A stretch of 64,000 nt of DNA. Origin: Pempheris klunzingeri. Its lineage: Eukaryota > Chordata > Actinopteri > Acropomatiformes > Pempheridae. Shown here in pieces: positions 24,495-37,369 of this stretch (its first letter is position 1; each line of letters opens with the position of its first letter). The position numbers and the translations under genes are program-made. The notes under the pieces were generated by a model. That model saw nothing but the letters and a program-made list of their open reading frames with translations, made no database searches and was not told the DNA's origin. The stretch covers positions 19,158,915 through 19,222,914 of the forward strand of contig NC_092032.1 of the NCBI RefSeq assembly GCF_042242105.1, in the 5' to 3' direction.

Positions 24495-27400
24495 TTAATT
24501 GAGTGCATATACCTGAGTGTGGGGGGGCCCCAGTGGAAATCAAACCTCCAACCCTGCCGATGTTAGTGCCACTGGGCCACACAGGACCACCGCTCTGCTG
24601 AAAAATGACCACACACACTTCACAGCCTCACACACACATGGAAACACACACTTTTAATGGATTTGTCAAGTTTTTGTGCAAATGTTGCATGTTTCTCTGT
24701 GAAAGTAGCCTAATACGCTGATTTCCTTAATAAATGCACCATTTTTTGTGTCTTCCAGTGCTCCAACATAAAGATGAATCTATTTGTGATATTAAAAATA
24801 ATACTGCAGATAGATAATAATGTCTGCTAAACCACTGGCGTGTACAGTGGAGAGCACTACAGCATCTACTGGCCTCACAGAGCTGCTTTTTTTTTTTTTC
24901 TGTGTCCGATGACCAATGGGCTAAACTGCCAAAAAGTCAATGTGGTCCACTGAGTGAGTGATGCTGCCCTCCTACCTTTCAGTCCAGAGTGGCCAGCCGT
25001 AGCCGGCCTCTAATTGGGCGTCTGGATGACAGAAGGGATCCTTCAAAGACGCATCCATCATGTCGTTCAGGAGCCGTGGAGAGCAGACGGCGCTGTCAGG
25101 ACACCGGCCGGGTGTTTGTCTTCGGCTGAAGGAGAAGTGAGGAGCTGATAATGTGGAAACACAGAGATCTTCACCAGTGTACTTGATTCTGACAGTACAG
25201 GTGTTGTGTTGAAACACACGTACTGGTGCTTAGAAATAAGAAGTAAAAGCATGTAAATATTAAAAACAAAATGTGCTTTGTCTTTGTGCTGTTTGCTAAA
25301 AATAGCTGCCTGTTGTTAAGAATTGTGAGTCTGAACCAGTGTTAACGTTACAAATGTGCCATTTTGGTGAAATGCTATCAGAAGAATTAGCTAAAAGAGG
25401 CTAAACAGCTTCACAAAGCTGCAGAGTTTCATGATAATTCTCTGTAGATTTATCACATTGTACATTTATCTCAATATTTATATTTGAAATATTCATTCAT
25501 TCAGTCAGTCTGACTTCAATAAGTTCAGAAATAAACTATAAGTTTAAATTCTCAGCAACACCTTTGAAAATATTGTACAGGTTCTCCCCCAGAATCTTTG
25601 AGTAATGTTCCTGTTTACCGATGTAACAATATCTTGCTGTAATTTCATTCAGGGTTATTTTTATTTCTCTGTAAAAGGAGCAGAGTGCACCGCAGCAAAC
25701 TCTCCTCAAAGTAATCTTGTGTTGTGATACCACTTAGTCATCTCCGAGACGTCTGTTGATGATGAGCATTTCAAAACACTTGAACTGTGTGGCACGCACT
25801 CTGCTGTTCTCCAGGAAAACCAACTTGACAGCTTGACAGAATCACTCCAAACAGTTAAAGAGGCAGAATGGATGCTCTTAACCTCAGACAGCTCTTAAAG
25901 GCATCTCAAGCAGCTTCGCACGCCCACACAGACTGCAAACACACATAGACGGAGCTCACACGGAGGCCTGCTCAGGCTTTAAAGGCAGGGTATGTAACAC
26001 TGGAGAAACTAGCGAGAGTATCTGGGCTTTGGAAGCATCCGACCGAAAATAACCCACCAGATCCAGATGAGATGATGATGATGATGAAGACATTGGTTCT
26101 GTGCACAACAGCTACCACACCTTTTGTTTGTTAAGGTCATCGTAGCGACTGAAGACAGACAGGAGGGAAACAGCGAGCCTGACTCAGTCCAAAGTCCAAA
26201 CATACATCTATCAGCGCCTCTGAAGCTCACTACTGAACATGCTGTGCATCATTTGTTTAACTGGTACGCTGACAGGACAGTAAAATCTGCAATTTTGCCT
26301 GTGGTTGTGAACGTTTCATGTTTTGCATGAGTTCCCTCGTTCCTACTATCGAGCCACTGCTTTCAGTTCATTACAGTCCTTCTTGGTCCCTTCCACTGAT
26401 AAGAGTCAAAGCTTTGTTGATAAAGCACCTTTCTAAGCAAAGCTGCAAAGATACGTCACAGTAAAACCACAAAGGAAACCTGAGAAGATGCTGAATTACA
26501 AAATAATAAAATAAAAACAACTAAAGGTTAACTAGAGTAAAATGAACTAGGAATAAATTTCCAGAAAACAACGTGCATGGTGAGACACGGTACGATTCGG
26601 GTAAGTGAGAAAGTCTTTTAAAGTTGCTACTGAAAAAAAACAACTTCATAATTTCGTTGTCTGTCTGTTTGTCTTTGCTGTTAGTTTTATTTTCTCATAA
26701 ACACAGTGTGGTTTCATGAGTGGATGCGCAAGTCCTTGAAGTGAGGAGCTGTAAAATGTTCTGAGGATTTCCTTCATCTTTTTATCCATAAGGGGACATT
26801 TTGGTGCTCATTCACTGGAATACATCCTCTCACATACGGCCTGTAAAGGGAAATCATCACTGCAGGATGTTTCACCCCCAGAGACCCCGACTGTTTATGT
26901 CAGTCTATACGAAGCGTGCAGCATGTGCCTCCTCCAGCTTTATGTGATACACACAGCTTATCAGAAATCCTGCCACCACCACCTCATACTGTAAATCCCC
27001 TCGGGAGCCAATCACACTGATGCCTTTCACATTTACCCATAATGCAGGCGTCATGAAGATGGAGCAGCAACACGAGGAAGGAGTCGACGGGATATGAGCT
27101 CTGAGACCGTCCAAATCGCGCCGTCCGTCTCAGCCCCAGAACTGACGGATCTGAGGGGAAATCATGTATTGCGCTCCACTGCTGCAATGTTTCTCATCCC
27201 ATCTGGCCTCCCTCACCACACATTGTTAGCTTCAAAGACCCTCTCCTCCCCGTTAGCCAGGAATCACTTAAGAGGGCTGTTTCAAATTGCAAAAGCTTCC
27301 GACTGTCTCTCTTTCAAACAATGCACAAAAGCAGGCCTTTCTTCCCTTTGAAGACGACGCATTGTGTGGGCTTTCTGTGCAGATCTCTCCATGGAGGATG

Positions 27401-28559
27401 AGGAGAAGAAAGCAAAGCAATCTGAGGCAAAGTAAGCAATTTTTGGACCCGTTGCAACACCCTGAAAATCACACACCCACACACCTACATGAAGAAACTG
27501 ACAGAAACATATTCTGCATCCTGGTATTTACCTCCCCTCCAGCCAGGAAAGCTATTATTGCTGCACATGCCATTACATGTTTCATTTGGAACAATGTCAG
27601 TAAAATTGGTTTTAGTGCCTGTTCTCAAAGGCCTGCTGAACACTACATAAGCTCTAATGATCCGGCCCAACACGATTCATTATTTATTCAGTACATTTGT
27701 GAATTTTTCCCCCTTGGGGAGCAACATTGTGTATTATCGGTCAATAATGGCGTTCACAGTCGCCTTCACAGCTTGACGAGAAATGCTATGGATCCAATAA
27801 TGTCCTTTTTGACTATTAATTCAATACAGTGTGGAAACATCTCTTTTTTTTACACTAAACAAAGTCGCCCATCTCAGTATTGTGTTTTCACATAGTAGCT
27901 GGATCAATCAGAAACAGGACTAAGAGGCGATAGCCATGCGAGGCACAGTGGCACTTCAGGCATAATGCACATCAGCATGCTGATGAATAGCAGGTGGAGT
28001 CTTTACCGTGTTTTAATTAAGTGTTGGGCAAGGTGAACGCACGCTCGTGGCTCCAAAAGTGGTTTCTGTCCAAGTCCAGCATCAGAGAACACTCCTGTGC
28101 TCCATTACTTTACAGACATACACAACAGCCAGGCTCGCGCTCATTCAGAACCAGTTAGGACGCGTTTGCGAGTGCAAAGTCAGACCTCACAGTAAATAAA
28201 GTATAGTGCACATCATCTCCTTGGAGGTGCTTGTGTAAGCTGTGTCGAGGATGAAGAGAGAGAAATTTGAACTGTGGCTCTTTTTTCACGTCCGCTCAGC
28301 CAATCACAGTGTGAAGCATGTGTGAATGTTGGATTGGAGGTCTTGGGAAGTTACAGACATTGTCGGATTCAGTCCCCTCTTTCTCTAACATCAATAACAT
28401 GATGGGTGTAGAAGGGAGGGGGTTTCTGAAACTGTTAAACAGTCAGGTCTGGTGGGGTAAACTGGCCCTTCAGTCATCCGAACTAATTTAGCTCCACCAG
28501 TGAAGTGAGCAACTGGTCTTATTTACATTCACAGTCTTTGTAAATGTTCTGCTACTAAA

Positions 28560-28835
28560 AATTCCCCAGGGTTTATTGTGTTAGTATGCTAACATTAGCT
28601 AATTAGCCCTAAAGACAAAGAGCAGCTGAGAGCATCATTAGTTTTATTAGGTATTTTGTCATAAACCAAAGTATTGGACAAACGTTAGCCCTAATGATGG
28701 CGCTAGAGGGAAAGTCAAGATAACGACAGTCATTACTGTTCATCCTGAGGGAGACGTGAAGGTGTGAGCCAAATTTAATGGCAGTCTTTCCAATAGTTGC
28801 AGAAACATTTCACTTAAGAGCACAAATATCAACCT
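28560..28835 (+). repeat. Dispersed fish repeat (copy 1)
   Basis: Reads GTATGCTAACATTAGCTAAT, TTTGTCATAAACCAAAGTAT TGGAC and GATGGCGCTAGAGGGAAAGT, ending near AATAGTTGCAGAAACATTTC. This order of blocks is shared with the copy in the buc-like intron (33100-33330) and with many fish genomes. No coding potential. Confidence 0.6.
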
Positions 28836-30486
28836 CACCTCTACAGGAATCATCCGGGATTCATCTTCTCAGTTTAAAATGAGGGCGTTTCTCCTTCAGA
28901 ACAGAGATGAGGGCTTTTATTTTGGGTCACCGTCACGAACTGCAGTAAAAACCCAAACTGAGACACATTCTGAATTCTCCCAAACCCTGAATAATAATCG
29001 GCATATCCCACACATCTTATTTGGAAAATGCATTTGGAATAAGGCCCAATTTTAAATATCCAAATGGAATATGTCATTCAGAGCCCTGTGAAATTCTCAA
29101 TATTGAGGGATTTGGAATAATGGTGGAATTTTAGTGTGCATGTAAATGTAGTCACTAAATTACTGTCATCTCATTAAGAAAATCATGCTTGAAAAACTGA
29201 AACGAGCGATTCTGCGTCGAAACTGAAATTTTTTTATCAGAACCGCTTCATTTACTCTGAATAATGCAGCCGACTGTGCTGGACTACAGGCCGGTCCGTT
29301 ATCAGAAAGGTCACAGGTTCGATCTCACACAAAACCAACACGAAGTGACTCACATGAACGTGATGAACCACCTTTACATTCACAGAAAGTCATCCTCGAT
29401 AAGACTTTCAGTTTAAAAAAAAAAAAAAAAGGTCATATGCAAATCACAGGCCTGTTTAATGAATTATGTGCAAATCAGTGAAGAAAACCATCAAATGTTT
29501 TCTCCTCAGATTAAACTGGTTTATTGTAATGGTCAAACAGAGAAATAATCTTACCTTCAAAATGTTTTCTCGACTTTATCAAACATTCATCCAGTTTTAT
29601 CTGGATGGTGTTTTGTTTTTCTATAATTTGTTTCATTTATAAACGCTCCAGTGTCGTCCAAAGGACTGAAGCTTGTGTAGAATGAGTTCCATCTACTGGA
29701 CAAATACCATTATTACATACTTTACTCCCCAAACATTATTGGAAAAGCAGGATGTTCTTTTTTTAAAGCAAGACAAATACAAGTACTATTAAATTTGTGT
29801 TTATTTTAATGTTAATAAATAGTGAACATTGTGATTTATATACAATAATTTATGTGGAAATAATTTAAATTAAGTGCACTTTTTTTTCTTTTTTAAAAAA
29901 GTGTTTCTCACTTTGTTGATTTGTGCTCGTGCGTAAATCAGCATCTTGTGTCTTTTCTATGAATTCCTGCAGAGAGAAAAAACAAAATTAACTATAGATA
30001 TTCAGTGTGTGTAAGCAAATTTGCAACCCATCACATAATGATGGATGGTTTAGCAAAAAAAGTTCACCCCAGTTCTTCCAGCAACAGTGGCACCAGTGAA
30101 CTAAAGTTTCAAACCCAGAAAATTACATTCGGTCTACGTCTTTGTCATATTGTGCAAACATAATTTTGGGCCAACAGAACCTGCTTATGCAAGTTATGTC
30201 AGTAATGGTGTAAACAGGTCATTTCAAAATAAAAGCAGAGTGAAAGACTTTAAAAAAGGAAAATGCCAGAAAAGATTTCCCAAAGAGGTAAAAACAAAAA
30301 ACAGGGGAATAAATACAGGAACTAAATGTTATGAAGACCTTAAAAGGGCTTATAATTTGTATATTTCTGGACTATCTGAGCATGAACTTCATGATCCAAG
30401 TATTTGGCTTCTACATACAAATTTGGGCCTGTGCTTGTGCACACATCAACATGTTGAATTCACATTTCTCCTTTTCTGTGAAAATC

Positions 30487-30580
30487 TTTATTTAAATAAC
30501 TTGGGTGGATATTTGAGTACAGTAAAGTGAAATTCCAAAAGCAAACCTTGTGATTGTGGTTGTGACTTCATGTGTTTATT
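30487..30580 (-). terminator. Poly(A) signals of the buc-like gene
   Basis: On the minus strand two AATAAA hexamers follow the inferred stop codon (30600-30602): one at 30580-30575 and one at 30492-30487. Either would give a very short 3' UTR (about 50-140 nt). Their closeness supports the inferred end of the gene. Confidence 0.5.
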
Positions 30581-30599
30581 CAAGTGCTGTGATCTGGCT

Positions 30600-33500
30600 T
30601 CAGTCCTGGAGGCGTCTGGGTTGGGCATCGCTGCTTTCCATGACCTCTCTGTAGAGTTAAGAAAAAGGCAGAGTTACACAACAGCACAGTGAAGATTAAT
30701 GCTCCTCATATCATAAGTGAAAACCACTTGCTTACCAGTCTGCCACCTGTGTGTCAGGTAAATCTGATCCATGTTCCTCCATTTGTCTCGAGGGGAAACG
30801 GGCATGGCGCAGTTCTCATCAATTTCTCGAATGGCGTTGCCGTGGGGACAGTGGCGCAGCCTCTCCCGTGCAACAGACTGATGCTGCAGCTCATTACACA
30901 CACAGTTCTTCTCCCTCAGCTTTGGGTACGTCGCTGAAGGACATTTGTCCAAGTTCTGCTTTGAGGCCAGCGGCCTCTTGAGATCCCTGAGCTTCCGGGG
31001 ATCACCGGCCGCCCTCCATTTGGGCCCAGTGGGACATGAGCTGTTCTCAGAGGATTCTCCCTCAGTGTCGTGTCCGTGAAGGAGGCCACGGACGTCAGAG
31101 CAGGAGCCTTTTCTCATCAGTCGTTTAGTGGAATGAGATTTGCAGGCTTCGCATGTTGGCAAGAGCGCGTCGTTCCACTGTTGGAAAGGCACAGCTTTTC
31201 TTTTTAAGGTCCGACCATCAAGTCCTGGACTGGCGGACGTGCAGATCCGGCGCTTTGCCAGACATCTGGTGCAAAGTCGCTCTCTCTTGGATGCATAGGG
31301 GGTAAACGCGTTCTCATTGAAATTTCTGCTGAAGCAGCATTCATGGTCAGAGAGGCTTCGCCGATCCGCCTTGCCTTTGGGCTTGTATCGCTCTTTTGGC
31401 TTGCGGATGGCAGGTTCTTTGTACTCTAGGTCTAATTTTCTTCTTCTAGAAGGCACGTCTAAACCATGAGTGCTCAGAGGTCTGTTCTGCTTCTTGGGAG
31501 TTGGTGGCAACTTGCTGCAATAGTAGACATTATCAAAGTCAGCTAGCCAGCTGGTTGAGGGGAGGTAGGCTGGCAGTGATTCGAATGAAGTGTCCTGGTG
31601 ATCCTGGACAGTCGTTTCTCGTCCATGTTGGGTTCCATCTGCCTTAATAGGCGAGTTATCCAACAGCAGCAAATAAGGTGCATGAGCAACCTCCTCTGTG
31701 TGCGTCAGTTCAGTCATGGGAACTTCCTCTGCAACAGGAACAGTCATCATAGGGCACATATCAGCTTCAGAGTCAAACTCATCCTCTGGTCCCTCCACGT
31801 TGGGGACCGTGTCCTCAAGTTCATCCTCTACCAGAGGAGGCATCTCAATCATGGGGACGACTTCTTCTGTAGAAGACTCCTCGCTCACCGTCAGGACATC
31901 TGCTGATGGCACAACAGCGGCAAGTGTTTCATCATGAGACTCTGTGTGGCCATTTTGGATCAGTGATTCAGGGGAGGTAATCAAAGTTTCGTCCATTGAC
32001 CAGACGGTGGACTCCATCTTCCTCAGCTCATCCAGGTACTTTGGGTCGAAAGGCAGGTGAACGACTTTAAAGGGAAAGTTCTTGGATGTTCCACTGAGGT
32101 CTTTCTCACCGCTTATCTCCTGAACATCCCCATGAGCAACTACTTGAGAACCGAAAGCAGAGGCAACAGTCAGTGAGTCCATCTGGTTCTTTGGCTCCTC
32201 CAGAGCAGGGATCTTCTCACCACTGCTGGGCGTCCCGACCAACAGGATGTCAGGACAAGCTTGGAGTGCCTGCTCAGACTGGTCTGCAGGAAAGCACAGT
32301 GCCTCGTCCTGCAGCACATGACCCTGGAGGATGGAGCTACACTGGACCACATCCCGGGAAAAGCTGTGGGATACTTCTGCCGTCTCATGAGAATGCAGGA
32401 CCTGTAGACCCACCGGAGTGGTGCAGCATTCAATCCTCACCTCTTCCGTCTGAATCACAAAGCTGCCGTTTGGTGGTGTCCTAGTCGTTGAGGAGGGCAC
32501 CGTGTCCTTTAGCTCCAGAGAATGATCCCCCTTCTGCACAGACAAGACTGGTGATAGCGACTGACTGGTGGGGACACAGATGTTGTCGCCGTTACGGACT
32601 GGGAGGCCACTGGATGCCTCGATATTGCTGGAACCTGGGGTGCTGGTCCTCTGGGTTGCAGACAGTGGCTCAGTTTGCACCTCAGAGCTGGTCATTTCTC
32701 TTGTCTGGCTGTTGTGCTGGTAGCGGAACCTGCGAGAGTGGTACGCCATGGTCTGGTAATACTGAGGGTTGAGCATGCGTCTGTAGTCCATCAAATGGAG
32801 ATGGGTATGGGGTACAACAAAGCCAGGAGGCTCCATGTACGGATTTGGTGAATAAGGGGGCATCATTGGCATACCATAACCTTTAACAGAAGTAGGGAAA
32901 CAACTCATTTCACAAGCACATCTCACTAAATATCTGATTAGTAGATAGTACAAAGTAGAAAAGCATTGCCCAAGAGGGAAGGTTGCATTAGCTTAGCATG
33001 CTAATGGTCAGTCAATAAAGCAAAAACCTTTAAACTGTGTTTTCAGGTCTCAGAGTGGATTTGGGTTTCAAATTTGGCTCAGAAACTAGACTGCAGCCAC
33101 ACTATGGGTTCTGTGAAGCTTTACTATAACCTTTTACTTGTTCACCATCTTAATTTAGCATGTTGGCATGCTCACATTTGTTAGTCAACACTTAAAATCG
33201 TACATTGATGGGAACGTCATTAGTTTTGCAGGTATTTAATCGTAAAGGGTCAGACAAATAAAAATTTTGACCCAATGATGGCACTGAAAAGCCAGAGGAT
33301 CAAAGTCATGAGGATCTCTCATCTAGCAAACATGAATGTCCTCTGCATATATAGCATGAAATAGTTAAGACATTCTTGATGGCATTCACACAATTTGAGC
33401 AGTTGAGACAGTACAGGAATATAAAAGCCAAATGTGAATTTGAATTATTTATATAATGTGATTTAAGCAATACTGTTCTCATTAGCACATCATTAAATCA

Positions 33501-34057
33501 AATAACGCAACATAATTATTCAAACACCTCACTCTTGATTCAGATGCAGCCTCTAAAAATGTGAGCACATTCACATTAATTTAATGTGTGTGTATCGAAC
33601 AGTGTCCAGAGATGTGCACAAACTCATTTATTTAGAAAATTAATGTGGAAAAAAGGAGAATTTCACTGCGTTAATTTCTCTGGGGGAAAGGGCCTCATAG
33701 AACAGTGATTGTTACAAGACAACATGAAGCACAAGTCAAATATTTTAAGGGAGCGTTGCACCAAGTAGAAACAAGAAGATTTGGGATTTGTTGGCACTTA
33801 CCTAAACCAGGGTAGCCATAGTACGGGTTGTAGGACACAGGCATGGGCACTTGTACAGGCCACTGCAGACTCTGCATGGGCAGGTATGGCTGCGAGGGCT
33901 GTACGTAGAAGAAAGGTTTGTGGTGCTGCTCCTCAGGACGTGGGGCTCCTGAAGGCCCTGGATGGGTCCCCTGGGCCTGATGAGCTCCATGTGGTGGGTT
34001 TGGACCGCGAGGGCCCAGACTGTACGAGTGCTGCAAGGTAGATGTGGCTGCTTCCAT
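30600..34057 (-). CDS. Bucky ball-like protein (buc paralog), three coding exons
   Basis: Seen: coding exons 34057-33802, 32880-30736 and 30646-30600 join in phase into about 815 codons with GT-AG introns. The first exon has the hallmark aromatic block PFFYVQPSQPY at about residues 48-58. The second continues with PPGFVVPHTHLHLMDYRRM and the SEVQTEP motif, which together resemble the conserved N-terminal Bucky ball/Velo1 (BUVE) region. A long acidic, disordered middle follows, then a basic C-terminal part with CxxC pairs (CTRC near 627, CEAC near 665) and the tail DQIYLTHRWQT. Known: Buc proteins self-assemble and nucleate the Balbiani body and germ plasm in oocytes. Start chosen at the ATG in the PFFYVQP exon; the frame is open upstream but an acceptor (34060-34062) immediately precedes it. 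It is a diverged paralog of the gene at 37.4-39.9 kb on the same strand. The last 15 codons depend on an inferred acceptor (see separate entry). I am sure of the family, less sure whether published names buc1b, buc2 or similar apply. Confidence 0.9.
32881..33801 (-). other. Intron 1 (coding) of the buc-like gene with a repeat copy
   Basis: Donor gtaagtg at 33801 and acceptor ttctgttaaag ending at 32881 are in phase 1 on both sides. Within it, about 33100-33330, lies a degenerate copy of a widespread fish repeat. It is recognised by GCAGGTATTTAATCGTAAA followed by AATGATGGCACT and GCCAGAGGATCAAAGTCAT. A better copy of the same family lies at 28560-28835. Confidence 0.6.
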
Positions 34058-34395
34058 ATCTGACAAAGAGACAAGAGGCGAGCTCAAACAATCCTTTGAC
34101 TGATTTGTTTTTTGCTGGCAAATTTGTTGCAAGATACCAGATGGTTTCAGTGTATTTTCTGACAACAGACCGGCTGAACAGGTGTACCTGAATGCAGGAA
34201 GAAGATAACCACAGACAAACCACCACAGCCTTCAAAGTATGCTTAAAATTGGAACAAAAGGTGTGGACACATGAGACAGGCTAGCTTGTCAAACACTGTA
34301 TAATTCTGTTTCAAGGTGACAATTGTCCAATTAGTCTTTTTTTGTTTTAATGCCAATGAAAAATGTTTGTCTCCCACTGTCATGCATCAACTCAC

Positions 34396-34460
34396 CTGGG
34401 GGAAAGGCAGACAATAGATCCGATATGTACAGAAGTAGGATTGGTGGATTTCAGGTAGAG
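34396..34460 (-). other. Possible non-coding first exon of the buc-like gene
   Basis: On the minus strand a pyrimidine-rich stretch ends in a consensus donor CCCCCAG/gtgagt at 34396/34395. No ATG lies directly before it, so it would be a 5' UTR exon joined to the acceptor before 34059. A second donor-like site (CAG/gtacac) occurs near 34189. The transcription start is not visible. Confidence 0.35.
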
Positions 34461-35557
34461 GAGGTGAGAAGCTGATTGGCTTTAATTAAGAGCAGACCTG
34501 CAGCTTGTCATAATCATCGGCACAGCTTTCAGATATATGGCTCAGTGTCCCTTGCGGTCTCTTTTAGCATCTTTGCGAAGCTCGACGCTCATTTTCTTGA
34601 GGATTACCTCATTTGCAGGAGCGCCGCGCAACAGATATCTCTAAAATGCAAAGCACATATTCACACAGCCTGTGTTGAGGTGCAGGTTTCACCCCTGAAG
34701 AGCCAATTATGAGTTTAGATGAGAACTTGTTTGGTAGCCTGAAGCAGCATTTACAGATGGTGTTATCCATGAAGAATAATCATGCTCAGTGAGACTCGAC
34801 CAGTGATTTTTAATCAGTATTACTGTGTAAAGAGGTATTCTATGTTTTTGGGCAAAACATTCCTAAAAAAAAGTTTTTTACATTTATTTAAAATCATTAA
34901 TGCCTACAACTGTAATATGTTTTTTCAGGACATTCTGCTATTTGTATTGATCAATGGATGGCATGTTTTGGTGCAAAAAATCCTTTTTCTTGCAATAATC
35001 GATCATCTAAATCAGCAGGATTTGCTTTACAGAAAGCATCCAGGCACCCAAAGGTTGGTAGTATGAGGGCTGTAGCAAATTATTTTTTTCCAATGTTGAA
35101 TACTCTTATTGAATCTTCTCAAAGGATTCATCCATAGGAAAGAGTGAAAAGTGACAATCTCAACTTCACAAACCGGTGTGAAGATGTTTGGTCTGATCAA
35201 CAGACCCAAATATATTCAGTTAATGATGATGAAAAACAGAAGAATCCACCTGTGTGCAGAGCAGTTTGACATTTCTGCTTCATGAATGTAATGTCAAGTA
35301 AACAGACCGATATCTGAGGTATGTGTATGACACACAGTATGAATAACTTTAGTCATTTCGTACTGCTCAGAGTGTAAAATCCCTTTACCGCTCAAATTTG
35401 TTAACTGCTCACTGCATTACTTTAAGTTGTCCCAATGCAGCACCTGTAAATCAGCAAACCTGCTTCTTCAAAAAACACCCAGGATTTTAACAAGTACTAG
35501 AAAATGCACATCAGCTGTTTCCCCGTCCTGCTCCTGTGAGCCACTACGACGTTTCCC

Positions 35558-35618
35558 TGCTCCAACACAACTGATTCAAATGAATGGATCGTTATCATGC
35601 TTCAGTTGTGTTGGAGCA
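35558..35618. repeat. Palindromic MITE-like element with 17-bp arms
   Basis: Arm TGCTCCAACACAACTGA (35558-35574) is mirrored by TCAGTTGTGTTGGAGCA (35602-35618). The intervening TTCAAATGAATGGATCGTTA TCATGC fits a common fish palindromic element. It lies in the spacer between the two buc genes. Confidence 0.65.
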
Positions 35619-36424
35619 CATTCGTAGAGATGGTAATGTTGCAAGATGCTCCGATGTAAAATAATTCAAAACAAAGCTTAAATAATGACATTATTTTATT
35701 GGACTGGCCCCAAACAGTGGCACACCATCATCTGCAACACAACCTTTCAGCCCATTTGCCTGTTCGTGAAATTCATAAATCATGAATAGTGCACGGCAGA
35801 AACTTTATACATTCCTTTTCCTTTTTTTTTTTTTTTTTTTTAAACTTTCATCTAAACAAAAAGAGGCTTTCTGTGCAGTGCTTTTCACCTGGTGATCTAA
35901 ACAACAATTACACCTTTGGGGGGGGGGGGCCTGTGGAGGAAAGAAAGAAGATTAAAACACATTTAAAACACATTTATCCGATAGAGGAGCTGAAACATGA
36001 ACAGTGTGCTGAGTGCATTTTACCTACAGTTCAACACACTTCATTCAGTCAATCCGGGGACGTTAACATCTTGGTTCTCTCATCGTAGAGCCTGACAACA
36101 GAGACCAAAATAAAAATCGCATTCAGGAGTGTGACAGGTCAGGGTTAACGGTGTTGCAGCAGAAAATCTGATTAACCTCTTTCCCAGTGCAACGGTGGCG
36201 GCTCGTCATCATCATTGTCCTCATCTCTTGGCCTGTGGTACATCACTTTCCTCTGAGCGCTCATCTCTATCCAGTGAGATATGAGCACAATAAATTACCA
36301 AGAGCACGACAAAGGAAGCAATGTACTGGCTATAAAGCAGAGGGGGGGAAAAAATGCCAACTGAAACATCACTTACATCCACAGTACGACCAAATAAATT
36401 ACAGGTTCTATTCTCAAGTATTCA

Positions 36425-36720
36425 AAATGACTGGCAGGTACAAAAAGTTTTGGAATTGGTCCAGCAGAACGTCTTAGCCAGCGGCAATGAAACATGCTGA
36501 AACGCCTGCAACGTAACCGTTTTTAGGCAAGTCAATCATCATCAGGACACATCCACTAAAAGTGCTTAGTAGTCGCTACAGGTTCAGATTGTTATTTTAA
36601 GTGTTAATAATTATGGAGGGGATCCCTACAGAGACAGACCTGTACGATCGTATCGCTCTCCTCAAAACCACCAGACTCCATTAACAAAAATAGTAATTTT
36701 GCCTCACAGAACACAGCAGT
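36425..36720 (+). repeat. Dispersed repeat, copy in the buc-like/buc spacer
   Basis: CAGGTACAAAAAGTTTTGGA followed by ATTGGTCCAGCAG, then TCGCTCTCCTCAAAACCACC, AGACTCCATTAACAAAAATA. The same blocks in the same order and spacing occur at 58890-59170. Non-coding, known to me as a common percomorph interspersed repeat. Confidence 0.65.
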
Positions 36721-37369
36721 GGCTGGTCTACTGCCATGATCGGTTAATTTGTTCGTGTTAATGTGTGAGTTTTTTTAAAGGATTTCTTCAGATCCAACAC
36801 AATATTTGTGTAATCCAGCAGCAGCAGTCATTTCAAACACAAAAAAAAAAGGACCAACGTTTAAAAATACCAAAGATTTTCCTAAATGTTGGATGTAGGT
36901 GCGACAGGTCTGATGGGTCGTGATTTATTCTTTTCTACAGGACTAAAACTGTCAGTAGTGGTTTACTTTATAGTGAGCAGTAAAAAGATTTCAAATGCTT
37001 ATGAATCACCATTTTGTGGCATCGAATTTACACCCAGAATTCATTCACTCAGAGTAAATATGGTGCAGCAGGCACCGAATAGGAAGCAACTGTGGACACA
37101 GCCTAAGATATTCAAAGCCAGTTGTCATTGTTGGCTTTCATACTGTGTATTCTGCCCACAACCTTAGACTGCGGTTCCAGCTCAGCATTTCACAAACATA
37201 AAAAAGGATAAATTAATAAATTTAGGACCAAAACTGCTCCAACTTGGCTGCAAAATTCTAATTATGCCACACAAGCTGTTTGGGCAGATGAATCGTGTTG
37301 TTAAATGACTTCAAACTTTGGTTGAATTTGTGTGTTTGTCTCTTTTTTTCTTACAGGACACGCCAGAGG

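Larger units (their letters stand above)
20701..30486. other. Non-genic DNA upstream (plus-strand sense) of the buc-like gene end
   Basis: No gene recognised. Besides the repeats listed, 27090-27990 is a long repeat-poor block with evenly mixed composition and TTAATTCAATA-type words, the best candidate for conserved non-coding sequence here. It ends near a perfect 16-bp palindrome CATCAGCATGCTGATG (27970-27985). At 29290-29335 a GGTTCGATCTC word resembles a tRNA B box, possibly a SINE remnant. Confidence 0.4.
34461..36920. other. Spacer between the two buc genes
   Basis: No exon recognised on either strand. Holds the palindromic element, poly-T (35821-35842), poly-G (35919-35930) and the dispersed repeat at 36425. 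A minus-strand AATAAA at 36929-36924 could serve the buc 3' end. Confidence 0.5.

Noticed and set aside
27287-27895. 202-codon plus-strand frame
   Set aside because: No domain recognised, no splice context, and the sequence looks like non-coding, possibly conserved DNA instead.
29285-29335. tRNA-like B-box word GGTTCGATCTC
   Set aside because: No matching A box at the right spacing and no cloverleaf; at best a SINE remnant.
30150-30530. 126-codon plus-strand frame downstream of the buc-like gene
   Set aside because: It lies antisense over the poly(A) signals and 3' flank, has no recognisable domain and AT-driven composition (Lys/Asn rich); most likely chance.
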